DNA of 64,000 bases from contig NZ_JACCCU010000001.1 of NCBI RefSeq assembly GCF_013410875.1, positions 1,922,001 through 1,986,000 of the forward strand, given 5' to 3'. This DNA is from Tunturiibacter empetritectus. GTDB taxonomy: Bacteria; Acidobacteriota; Terriglobia; Terriglobales; Acidobacteriaceae. The notes beneath the pieces are model-generated. The model did no database searches. It was not told the origin of the DNA and was given only the letters and a program-made list of their open reading frames with translations. How positions within the stretch are numbered: the first letter of the stretch is position 1; each line of letters starts with the position of its first letter. Position numbers and translations under genes: made by a program. This document shows positions 1-7,691 of the stretch, piece by piece.

Positions 1-1676
1 AGCTGATGGGATGGTCGAAGGATCATCCAGTGCTGGTGAAGGCTCGTGAGTGGGTGCTTGCACATGGTGGAGTCGTCGAGTGCAACACTTTTACGAAGAT
101 CTATCTGTGTGCTCTAGGGCAGTACGACTACGACGCCGTGCCCGCGATTCCGCCGGAGATTGTTCTCTTTCCAAACTGGTGCTACTTCAATATCTATGAG
201 ATCTCTTCGTGGTCGCGCGGCATTCTTGTTCCGCTGTCGATCATCTATGCGAAGAAACCGTTCAAAAAGCTCGCGCCGGAGCAGGGGATCGAGGAGCTTT
301 TTGTTGGCGGGCGCGAGAATGCCAATCTGCATCTTCGCTGGGATAAGAAAAAGCCGTTTGGCTGGCGCAACTTCTTTCTTGCCGTAGATCGGGTGATGCA
401 TTTGGCCGAGCGGGTTCACATTCGGCCATTGCGTAAGGTGGCACTGAAGCGGGCCGAGGCCTGGATGCTGGAGCGGTTTGAGAAGTCTGATGGACTGGGC
501 GCGATATATCCTGCCATGTTGAATTCGATCGTGGCTCTGCGGTGCCTGGGGCGCTCAGTAGATGATCCTCAGTTGATTCGTGCGCTCGATGAGTTTGAGA
601 AGCTTGGTATCGATTGTCCTGATGGCACGGACGACTATTCGACGCCTACATTTCGCATGCAGCCCTGTTTTCCGCCCGTGTGGGACACAGCTCAGGCTAT
701 GTATGCGCTTGGTGAAGCGGGCGTTCGCAGAGACGATTCGCGCATGTTAAAGGCTGCGGATTGGATCCTGTCGAAGGAAGTGCGTCAAAAAGGCGACTGG
801 GCGGAGAAGGTCAAGAATGTTGAGCCGGGCGGTTGGTACTTCGAGTTTAACAACGAGTTTTATCCGGATGTGGATGATACGGGGCAGGTTCTTCTTGCGC
901 TCAATTGCGTGGATAATCCGCGGGAACGATATCAGTATGATGCCTGCCAGCGCGCCCTGAACTGGATTTGGGCGATGCAGTGTAAGAACGGTGGCTGGGC
1001 AAGTTTTGATCGCGACAACACCAAGATGATCTTTCAGTACATCCCGTTTGCGGACCATAACGCGATGCTTGATCCGCCGACAGTCGACATTACCGGTCGC
1101 ATGTTGGAGATGCTGGCGCTGTATGGAGTTAATAGAAGCGATCCTCGTGTAGAGAAAGCTATTCAGTTCATTCTGAAGGAGCAGGAGTCTGATGGCAGCT
1201 GGTTTGGGCGTTGGGGCGTCAACTATCTCTACGGGACGTTCCTGGTGCTGCGCGGACTTGAGGCGATGGGCTTCTGGAATCACGAGCCAGCTGTGCAGCA
1301 GGCGGCCGAATGGATTCGCATGGTGCAGAATGCGGATGGCGGCTGGGGAGAGACCTGCGGCACCTACGACGATCCGAACCAGCGTGGCATTGGACCGAGT
1401 ACACCCTCGCAGACGGCGTGGGCTGTGCTTGGATTGCTCGCTGCCGGAGATACGCGTTCTGATTCTGTGGCGAAGGGTATTCGCTGGCTGGTAGATCGCC
1501 AGCATGAAGATGGAAGCTGGGATGAGCTTGTTCCCGGACGCAATGGTGAGAGCTACTACACAGGCACGGGGTTCCCGCGTGTGTTTTATCTTGGATACCA
1601 CCTTTACAAACAGTACTTCCCGCTGCTGGCGTTGACGACCTACGAACGTGCTATGCAGAGCGGTACGGCTCACTAA
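1..1676 (+). CDS. shc: Squalene-hopene cyclase, C-terminal part (5' end outside window)
   Basis: Cyclises squalene to hopene/hopanol at the membrane, the first committed step of hopanoid synthesis. The reading frame is open to the left edge, so the visible 556 or so residues are the C-terminal part of a protein normally around 630-720 aa; the ATG at 6 is internal. The catalytic DxDD motif (YPDVDDTG) is encoded at about 861-884. QW-type repeats are seen: GGWASFDRDN, DGSWFGRWG, GGWGET, DGSWDE. The stop is TAA at 1674-1676. hpnH follows after 56 bp on the same strand, so this is the first visible gene of a hopanoid operon. The family assignment is firm; the true start is not visible. Confidence 0.95.
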   Translation, partial: LMGWSKDHPVLVKAREWVLAHGGVVECNTFTKIYLCALGQYDYDAVPAIPPEIVLFPNWCYFNIYEISSWSRGILVPLSIIYAKKPFKKLAPEQGIEELFVGGRENANLHLRWDKKKPFGWRNFFLAVDRVMHLAERVHIRPLRKVALKRAEAWMLERFEKSDGLGAIYPAMLNSIVALRCLGRSVDDPQLIRALDEFEKLGIDCPDGTDDYSTPTFRMQPCFPPVWDTAQAMYALGEAGVRRDDSRMLKAADWILSKEVRQKGDWAEKVKNVEPGGWYFEFNNEFYPDVDDTGQVLLALNCVDNPRERYQYDACQRALNWIWAMQCKNGGWASFDRDNTKMIFQYIPFADHNAMLDPPTVDITGRMLEMLALYGVNRSDPRVEKAIQFILKEQESDGSWFGRWGVNYLYGTFLVLRGLEAMGFWNHEPAVQQAAEWIRMVQNADGGWGETCGTYDDPNQRGIGPSTPSQTAWAVLGLLAAGDTRSDSVAKGIRWLVDRQHEDGSWDELVPGRNGESYYTGTGFPRVFYLGYHLYKQYFPLLALTTYERAMQSGTAH

Positions 1677-1732
1677 ACTCAGTAAGCCGCGCGTAAAGAA
1701 TTTATTCGGAAGTTTATCTGGAGGAGACATCG

Positions 1733-2872
1733 ATGGCAGTGCCAGTCTCGCAAGCCTGGACGGTTGCAACTTATGTTTTGAAGCAGAAGCTGATGGGCCG
1801 GAAGAAGTATCCGCTCGTGCTAATGCTGGAGCCGCTGTTTCGCTGCAACCTGGCGTGCGCCGGCTGCGGAAAGATTCAGTATCCGGCGCACATTCTAAAG
1901 TCGGAGCTTTCGCCAGAGGATTGCTTCAAGGCTGTGGAAGAGTGCGGGACGCCGATGGTTTCGATTCCCGGTGGGGAACCGTTGCTGCATCCTCAGATGC
2001 CCGAGATCGTTGCCGGATTGGTAGCGCGCAAGAAGTACGTTTATATGTGCACCAATGCTCTGCTTTTGAAAGAGAAGCTGCACTTGTTCAAGCCAAGCAA
2101 GTATCTTTCTTTTTCAGTTCATGTGGATGGTCAGCGCGAGCATCACGACTTTTCGGTTTGCCGCGAAGGTGGATACGATATTGCGATGGAGGGCGTAAGG
2201 GCTGCGGTTGCGGCTGGTTTCCGCGTTACGACCAACACCACCTTGTTCGACGGGGCAGATCCGAATAGTGTTCGTGCCCACTTCGACGAGATGATGGCAG
2301 CCGGCGTTGAAAGCATGATGGTATCGCCTGGCTACACCTACGATAAGGCGCCGGATCAGAATCACTTTCTCGGCAAGGCGAAGTCTCGCAGAATGTTTCG
2401 CGCCATACTCTCCAATCGTAAGAAAGAGTGGGAGTTCAATACTCACCCCCTCTTTTCCGAATTTTTGATGGGGAAGCAGAACTTTGAATGCACTCCGTGG
2501 GGAATGCCGACTTTCAGCATCTTCGGCTGGCAAAAGCCATGCTACCTGCTGCAGGATGGCTATGCGGATACCTTTCAAGAGCTGCTGGACTCCACAAAGT
2601 GGGAGAACTACGGCGCAAAGAGCGGTAATCCCCAGTGCGCGAACTGCATGGTGCACTCCGGACACGAAGCTTCTGCGGTGGACTATAACTTTGGCTCTCT
2701 GAAGGGCTTTCTGACCACGGCCAAGAGGTATATGTTTTCGTCTCTCTACCCTGATGAGGGCGCACAAAAGCTGCTTAACGAGTGGCGGCCGGAGCATGCG
2801 AGTCCGCTGATTCAGATTCAAGCTCCAGTCGGGACAACGAAGACAGAACTGCAATCGATCTCAGGAGACTAG
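1733..2872 (+). CDS. hpnH: Adenosyl hopene transferase HpnH (radical SAM)
   Basis: Radical SAM enzyme that adds a 5'-deoxyadenosyl group to hopene, giving adenosylhopane, the precursor of all extended (C35) hopanoids. The product is 379 aa, a usual length. The cluster motif CxxxCxxC is present (CNLACAGC, Cys38, Cys42, Cys45), followed by a glycine-rich PGGEPLLHP segment typical of SAM binding. A strong Shine-Dalgarno (GGAGGAG) lies 7-8 bases before the ATG. It sits between the cyclase and a small conserved gene that begins 5 bp after its stop, so it is clearly in an operon. Confidence 0.95.
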   Translation: MAVPVSQAWTVATYVLKQKLMGRKKYPLVLMLEPLFRCNLACAGCGKIQYPAHILKSELSPEDCFKAVEECGTPMVSIPGGEPLLHPQMPEIVAGLVARKKYVYMCTNALLLKEKLHLFKPSKYLSFSVHVDGQREHHDFSVCREGGYDIAMEGVRAAVAAGFRVTTNTTLFDGADPNSVRAHFDEMMAAGVESMMVSPGYTYDKAPDQNHFLGKAKSRRMFRAILSNRKKEWEFNTHPLFSEFLMGKQNFECTPWGMPTFSIFGWQKPCYLLQDGYADTFQELLDSTKWENYGAKSGNPQCANCMVHSGHEASAVDYNFGSLKGFLTTAKRYMFSSLYPDEGAQKLLNEWRPEHASPLIQIQAPVGTTKTELQSISGD

Positions 2873-2877
2873 GTGTC

Positions 2878-3324
2878 ATGGCAACAGAACAACAGGAACA
2901 TCTGAAGATCGAACAGTTGCGGCATCAGAGTGCGGACGAACTCGAGCACATTGCGGGTCGCGACCGTGAACAACTTGAAGGCTGGATTCCGACGCTTGCG
3001 ACCGATCAAGAGATCACCGAGGCGTTGGAGAAGGCATTTGACTATCGCGGCGATATTACAGTTACTCGTAAAGATGGGTCTCAAGTGATTGGCTATCTTT
3101 TCGATCGACGGACAGGTGCCTCCCTCGCTGATTCGTTTGTACGAATTCTTCCAGTGAATGAGAAGACGAAGGTAAGTATCACTTACGCGGACATTGCGGC
3201 GATTGCGTTCAGTGGCCGCGATACGGCGGCGGGCAAGACCTTCGAAGCGTGGGTGAAGAAGTACTGGGAGAAGAAGGCAGCCGGCGAACAGAACATCCAG
3301 ATCGAGCCGGAGAAGCTGGACTAA
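2878..3324 (+). CDS. Small conserved hopanoid-cluster protein of unknown function
   Basis: The product is 148 aa from the ATG at 2878, five bases after the hpnH stop; the Shine-Dalgarno AGGAG lies in the end of hpnH. I do not recognise a named family. It is soluble, with no signal peptide or membrane segment. An acidic helical N-terminal third is followed by a beta-rich core (DITVTRKDGSQVIGYLF, then VRILP and KVSITYADIAAIAFSG) that looks like a small Sm/SH3-type barrel, and a lysine-rich C-terminal helix (AWVKKYWEKKAAGE). The tight position between hpnH and hpnA argues for a role in hopanoid synthesis or in holding the enzymes together. That role is inference only. Confidence 0.75.
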   Translation: MATEQQEHLKIEQLRHQSADELEHIAGRDREQLEGWIPTLATDQEITEALEKAFDYRGDITVTRKDGSQVIGYLFDRRTGASLADSFVRILPVNEKTKVSITYADIAAIAFSGRDTAAGKTFEAWVKKYWEKKAAGEQNIQIEPEKLD

Positions 3325-3405
3325 GACCGCAGTCGGGCGTAGAGTTTGCCGGGTAGCAGGTTGATGTTCCAGGGTTACCTGCCAGTTTGGCTGGAAAGAG
3401 CGAGA

Positions 3406-4416
3406 GTGCGCGTATTTATTACGGGAGCGACGGGCTTCGTTGGAAGCCATGTGGCCAGAAGTTATGCGGCAGAGGGCGCCAGCCTTCGGCTGCTGACTCG
3501 GCAGACGAGCCGGTTGGACTCTCTTGCTGACCTTGATGCCGAGATGGTGACCGGAGACCTTCGCGAGCCTGAGAAGCTCCGCTCGGCTTTGGTGGGTTGC
3601 GATGCTCTGGTTCATGTTGCCGCGGATTATCGTCTGTGGGTGCGTGACCCGGACCAGATGTACGCAGCCAATGTGACTGGCACGCGGGAGCTGCTGAGGC
3701 TCGCTTGCCAGGCTGGGGTCGAGCGTGTGGTTTATACGTCAAGCGTGGCGACGATGGGCTTCAAGAAAGATGGGACGATCGTGGATGAAGAGTCGCCGGT
3801 CTCGTTGCAGGAGATGATCGGCCACTACAAGCGGTCCAAGTTTCTTGGCGAACTTGAGGCTATCAAAGCGGCGAAGGCCGGTCAGCATGTGATGATCCTG
3901 AATCCTACAACGCCGATTGGCCCTGGCGATTCGAAGCCAACGCCGACGGGGAGGATCATTGTCGACTTCCTGAATAGAAATTTTCCTGCATATGTGGATA
4001 CCGGGCTGAACCTGGTGGATGTGGTCGAGGTGGCGCGGATGCATGTCGTCGCGCTCGAGCGTGGAACTCCTGGGGAGCGATACATCCTTGGTGGAGAGAA
4101 CCTTACGCTGAAGCAGATTCTGGATCGTATGTCGGCGATTACGGGGCTTCCTTCTCCGACGATGAAGGTGCCGCATGCGGTGGCGATGGCCTTTGCCTTC
4201 TTTGATGAAAACGTTGCTGGCAAGTTGAGGGGCAAGGAGCCTCGTGCGACCGTCGAGGCTGTTCGAATGGGAAAGAAGATGATGTTTGCCTCTTCGGCGA
4301 AGGCAGAGCGGGATCTGGGATTTCAGGTGCTGCCTGTTTATAGTGCGTTGCGAGCGGCGATTGAGTGGTTCGTCGCCCATGGATATGCGCCGCCACTGGA
4401 TGGACAGGCGGCATGA
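3406..4416 (+). CDS. hpnA: Hopanoid-associated NAD-dependent epimerase/dehydratase HpnA
   Basis: Extended SDR of the hopanoid-associated sugar epimerase family. I place the start at GTG 3406 because the Rossmann strand begins at once (MRVFITGATGFVGSHV) and GGAAAGAG lies 5 bases upstream. The in-frame ATG at 3346 would add 20 non-homologous-looking residues. From the GTG the product is 336 aa, the usual family length. Visible motifs are GATGFVG (about residues 6-12), the active-site Ser region YTSSVAT and the catalytic YKRSK. Its stop codon overlaps the hpnG start (ATGA at 4413-4416), indicating translational coupling. The exact substrate is not known. Confidence 0.9.
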   Translation: MRVFITGATGFVGSHVARSYAAEGASLRLLTRQTSRLDSLADLDAEMVTGDLREPEKLRSALVGCDALVHVAADYRLWVRDPDQMYAANVTGTRELLRLACQAGVERVVYTSSVATMGFKKDGTIVDEESPVSLQEMIGHYKRSKFLGELEAIKAAKAGQHVMILNPTTPIGPGDSKPTPTGRIIVDFLNRNFPAYVDTGLNLVDVVEVARMHVVALERGTPGERYILGGENLTLKQILDRMSAITGLPSPTMKVPHAVAMAFAFFDENVAGKLRGKEPRATVEAVRMGKKMMFASSAKAERDLGFQVLPVYSALRAAIEWFVAHGYAPPLDGQAA

Positions 4417-5162
4417 AGGGAAACATCGCGATTATTGCTGCGCTTGAAGGGGAACTGAAGCCGCTGGTTCGCGGTCGAGGTGCAGGGAGTTGGAAGCGGA
4501 GAGATTCGGGTAAAGGATGTTCGGTGTGGGAGTACCGCCATGCGAATGGGTGCTGGATTGCCGCGTGCGCGGGCATGGGGGAAGTGAGGGCTGCTGTGGC
4601 CTTTGCTGAAGCGGAGAAGGTTGCTGCGGTTGACGCTGTTTGCTCGGTGGGATGGGCGGGTGCTCTGAATGGAGCTACTGCGGCGGAATCCGTTTCAGGC
4701 GTCTCTTTAGTTATCGATACAAAGACCGGAGAACGGTTTCGGCCGACGGATTTTCAGCCATCTTGGCCAGTGTTGGCAACTACGACGCAAGTAGCTGATG
4801 AGCGCGAGAAGAAGCGGTTAGCTGCAAGCTACGGAGCGGGGCTTGTGGATATGGAAGCAGCGACGATTGCCCGGACTGCTTTGAGAAAAGGCATTCCGTT
4901 CTATTGCTTTAAGGCCGTATCGGATGATGCCAATGCGCGGTTGCCAGACTTGAATCCGTTTGTCGCAGAGAATGGGCGGTTAAAGATGCCTGCGTTTTTG
5001 GCGCATGTTGCGATGCGGCCTGGATCGTGGTCGGCTTTGATGAAGTTGGGAAGACATAGTTCTGCCGCGGCTAAGAATTTGGCAGAGGCGCTCTATGAAT
5101 GGTTGGATGAGAGTGGTTCGGTGCGCAGATCGAGCGGCGACTACACTGAGAAGCAGAGATAA
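4413..5162 (+). CDS. hpnG: Hopanoid-associated nucleoside phosphorylase HpnG
   Basis: In characterised bacteria HpnG removes adenine from adenosylhopane to give (phospho)ribosylhopane, the step after HpnH. The ORF is open further upstream, but ATG 4413 overlaps the hpnA stop by 4 bases and starts directly on the first strand (MKGNIAIIAALEGELKPL), giving 249 aa. Family features are the early EGELKPL segment, the GLVDMEAATIA motif that binds the ribose in nucleoside phosphorylases, and the catalytic-loop SDDANARLPDLNPF. The dehydrogenase gene follows after 10 bp. Confidence 0.9.
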   Translation: MKGNIAIIAALEGELKPLVRGRGAGSWKRRDSGKGCSVWEYRHANGCWIAACAGMGEVRAAVAFAEAEKVAAVDAVCSVGWAGALNGATAAESVSGVSLVIDTKTGERFRPTDFQPSWPVLATTTQVADEREKKRLAASYGAGLVDMEAATIARTALRKGIPFYCFKAVSDDANARLPDLNPFVAENGRLKMPAFLAHVAMRPGSWSALMKLGRHSSAAAKNLAEALYEWLDESGSVRRSSGDYTEKQR

Positions 5163-5172
5163 GGATCGGTTG

Positions 5173-6249
5173 ATGTCACACATTATTCCTGAGACGATGC
5201 GTGCTGCGGTCTATCGCGGTGTAGATGATGTTCGGATTGAGACGATCGCGGTACCTGAGATTGGTGACGGGGAGGTGTTAGTCAAGATCCATACCTGCGG
5301 AATCTGTGGGACGGATTTGAAGAAGATTCATAGCGGTTCGCATGATGCGCCGCGTGTCTTTGGGCACGAGATGGCGGGGACGATTGTGCGAGTGGGCGCC
5401 GGGGTTGAGAGGTTCGCTGTCGACGATCGGGTGATGGCTTACCATCACATTCCTTGTGGCGAGTGCTATTACTGTCGCAAACAGACGTTTGCGCAGTGTG
5501 AGGTTTATAAGAGGGTTGGATGTACGGCGGGTTTTGCGCCCTCTGGCGGCGGCTTTGCCGAGTACATTCGCGTGATGGACTGGATTGTGCGGCGTGGGTT
5601 GGTGAAGATTCCCGACAATATTCCGTTTGAGCAGGCGGCGTTTCTGGAGCCGGTGAACACCTGCTATAAGGCGATTCAGTTGCTCGATTTGAAGGCGGAT
5701 GAGACAGTGCTGGTGATTGGCCAAGGACCGATTGGGATTTTGCTGGCTGCGCTAGCACGGCGGACGGGAGCTAATGTTCTGACCAGTGATCTGTATAAAG
5801 AGCGGCACGCCGTGGCAGCGAAGTTCGGGCTTGATCATCCTGTTGATGCTCGTGAAAATGTGGTTGCAGCGGCGAAGAAGGCTACCGAAGGACGCGGTGC
5901 AGATATCGCTCTGCTGGCGGTTGGCAGCGATGCGTTGATCAAGGTTGCCATGGAGGCGATTCGGCCGGGCGGACGAGTGGTGCTGTTTGCTTCGACGCAG
6001 CATGGGGAGGCACCGTTCGATCCTGCGGCTGTGTGTATGGACGAGAAGACGTTGATGGGGTCTTACAGTGCGTCGGTCGCGATACAGGATGAGGTGACGC
6101 GGATGGTGTTCGACGGCTACCGTAGCGGGTTCGATTTGACCAACCTGATCTCGCACCGGTTTTCGCTGGAGGATGCGGTGGCGGCGATCGATCTGGCGTC
6201 GCATCCCCAGGCTGACTCGATGAAGATTGTGATTCAGCCTGGAGGCTAG
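5173..6249 (+). CDS. Zinc-dependent medium-chain alcohol dehydrogenase in the hopanoid operon
   Basis: MDR-superfamily NAD(P)-dependent alcohol/polyol dehydrogenase, 358 aa from ATG 5173. AAGGA lies 7 bases upstream and the hpnG stop 10 bp upstream. Catalytic zinc ligands are visible in TCGICGTD and GHEMAG, the four-Cys structural zinc lobe in CGECYYCRKQTFAQC, and the nucleotide-binding loop in VIGQGPIGILLAAL. The sorbitol/threonine dehydrogenase branch fits best. Co-transcription with hpnG suggests action on a hopanoid intermediate; reduction of the ribosylhopane aldehyde to bacteriohopanetetrol would fit, but that is inference. The stop overlaps that of the convergent response regulator by 4 bp. 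Confidence 0.88.
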   Translation: MSHIIPETMRAAVYRGVDDVRIETIAVPEIGDGEVLVKIHTCGICGTDLKKIHSGSHDAPRVFGHEMAGTIVRVGAGVERFAVDDRVMAYHHIPCGECYYCRKQTFAQCEVYKRVGCTAGFAPSGGGFAEYIRVMDWIVRRGLVKIPDNIPFEQAAFLEPVNTCYKAIQLLDLKADETVLVIGQGPIGILLAALARRTGANVLTSDLYKERHAVAAKFGLDHPVDARENVVAAAKKATEGRGADIALLAVGSDALIKVAMEAIRPGGRVVLFASTQHGEAPFDPAAVCMDEKTLMGSYSASVAIQDEVTRMVFDGYRSGFDLTNLISHRFSLEDAVAAIDLASHPQADSMKIVIQPGG

Positions 6250-7691
6250 TCGCGGGTTCGTTTCTTGACTTCTACGTTAAGGCGCTTGATCTTCTGGTTG
6301 AGAGTCGAGAGCGGAATCTTGAAGTATTCGGCGGCTTCGGTCTGGTTCCAGTGGCAACGTTCGAGGCGGTCGGAGATGATGCGACGCTCGATCTCTTCCA
6401 TCAGGTCGAAGAGACTGGCATTTGGCTGGTGGTCGAGCAGGCTGGCCGAGTAGGTGCTTCCGGTGAGTTGAGTGGGCAGCAGGTCTGGATTGATGCTGCG
6501 GGAGGTGGAGAGGACGACACCGCGCTCCATGGCGTTCTCAAGTTCGCGAACGTTGCCGGGCCACTCGTAGTCCATGATGATGCGCATCGCCTCAGGGGAG
6601 AGGGAGCGCGTCTCCGTACCATTCTCTTCTGCGTAAAATTTGAGGAAGTGTGATGCGAGCAGAGGGATGTCTTCGCGGCGGGAACGAAGCGGCGGGAGTT
6701 CCAGGCTGATGACGTTGAGGCGGTAGAAGAGGTCTTCGCGGAAGCGTCCTGCGCGGACGGCGTCCTGAAGGTTGACGTTGGTGGCGGCGATGATGCGAAC
6801 GTCGACTTGAATCTCCTGTACGCCGCCGAGATGCATGAAGCGGCGGTCTTGAAGGACACGGAGGATCTTGGCTTGCATGTCCATACCCATGGTGCCGATC
6901 TCGTCGAGGAAGAGCGTACCGCCGTTAGCGACTTCGAAGAGACCTTTTTTAGCTGTGACGGCAGAGGTGAAGGCGCCTTTGACGTGGCCGAAGAGAGTGG
7001 ATTCAAGCAGCTCGGATGGCACGGCACCGGTGTTGACCGGCACGAAAGGACGATCCTTGCGAGGGGAGTTGGCGTGGATGGCCTTGGCTATGAGTTCTTT
7101 GCCGGTGCCGCTTTCACCCTGGATGAGAACGGTCGAGCGGCTGGGGGCGACTTGTGCGATGAGGTCGAAGAGGCGGAGCATCGGCTCACTCTTGCCGACG
7201 ATGTTTTCAAAGTTGTAGCGCTGCTTGAGGGTGCGCTTGAGTTGAACGACCTCTTCTTCGGCACGATGGCGAGCGACGGCGGCGCGGATGTCGGCAAGCA
7301 GCTTCTCGTTGTCCCACGGCTTCTGGACGAAGTTTTCTGCTCCGGCGCGGATTGCGTCGACGACGTTGCCGACCGTGCCGTAGGCCGTGATCATGATGAC
7401 GGGAAGGTTGGGCTGCATCTCGACGATACGGGGGAGGAGATCCAATCCGCTTTCACCAGGCAGGGCGAGGTCGAGGAGGAGCAGGTCGTACTCGTTGCGT
7501 GAGAGCAGCTCGAGGCCGGAGGGGCCATCGCTTGCGGCACTGACGGTGAAGCCTTCGAGGGTGAGCAGGGTGTCGAGCGACTCGCGGATGGCTGCTTCGT
7601 CATCGATGATGAGGATGCGGGGATCGCCGACGACTCGGGCGGTGCGTTGGAGATGGAGGGTTTCGGCGGCGAGCTCGGTGATCTCAGACAT
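6246..7691 (-). CDS. Sigma-54-dependent NtrC-family response regulator
   Basis: The product is 481 aa. An N-terminal receiver domain (RILIIDDEAAIRES, phospho-acceptor Asp in LLLDLALPGES) is followed by an AAA+ domain with Walker A GESGTGKE and a Walker B-like LFLDEIG, and a C-terminal Fis-type helix-turn-helix (NQTEAAEYFKIPLSTLNQKI). It activates sigma-54 promoters after phosphorylation, presumably by the adjacent kinase, whose 3' end overlaps this start by 8 bp. The loop that contacts sigma-54 reads GAFTSA instead of the consensus GAFTGA (6960-6977). No sigma-54 -24/-12 site was found by eye nearby, so its targets are unknown. Confidence 0.93.
   Translation of the reverse strand: MSEITELAAETLHLQRTARVVGDPRILIIDDEAAIRESLDTLLTLEGFTVSAASDGPSGLELLSRNEYDLLLLDLALPGESGLDLLPRIVEMQPNLPVIMITAYGTVGNVVDAIRAGAENFVQKPWDNEKLLADIRAAVARHRAEEEVVQLKRTLKQRYNFENIVGKSEPMLRLFDLIAQVAPSRSTVLIQGESGTGKELIAKAIHANSPRKDRPFVPVNTGAVPSELLESTLFGHVKGAFTSAVTAKKGLFEVANGGTLFLDEIGTMGMDMQAKILRVLQDRRFMHLGGVQEIQVDVRIIAATNVNLQDAVRAGRFREDLFYRLNVISLELPPLRSRREDIPLLASHFLKFYAEENGTETRSLSPEAMRIIMDYEWPGNVRELENAMERGVVLSTSRSINPDLLPTQLTGSTYSASLLDHQPNASLFDLMEEIERRIISDRLERCHWNQTEAAEYFKIPLSTLNQKIKRLNVEVKKRTRD

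Noticed and set aside
747-1769. Minus-strand ORF of 340 aa opposite the cyclase
   Set aside because: Antisense shadow of squalene-hopene cyclase with no recognisable domain.
3346-3405. Upstream ATG for hpnA
   Set aside because: Adds 20 residues without family similarity; GTG 3406 has a spaced Shine-Dalgarno and begins on the Rossmann strand.
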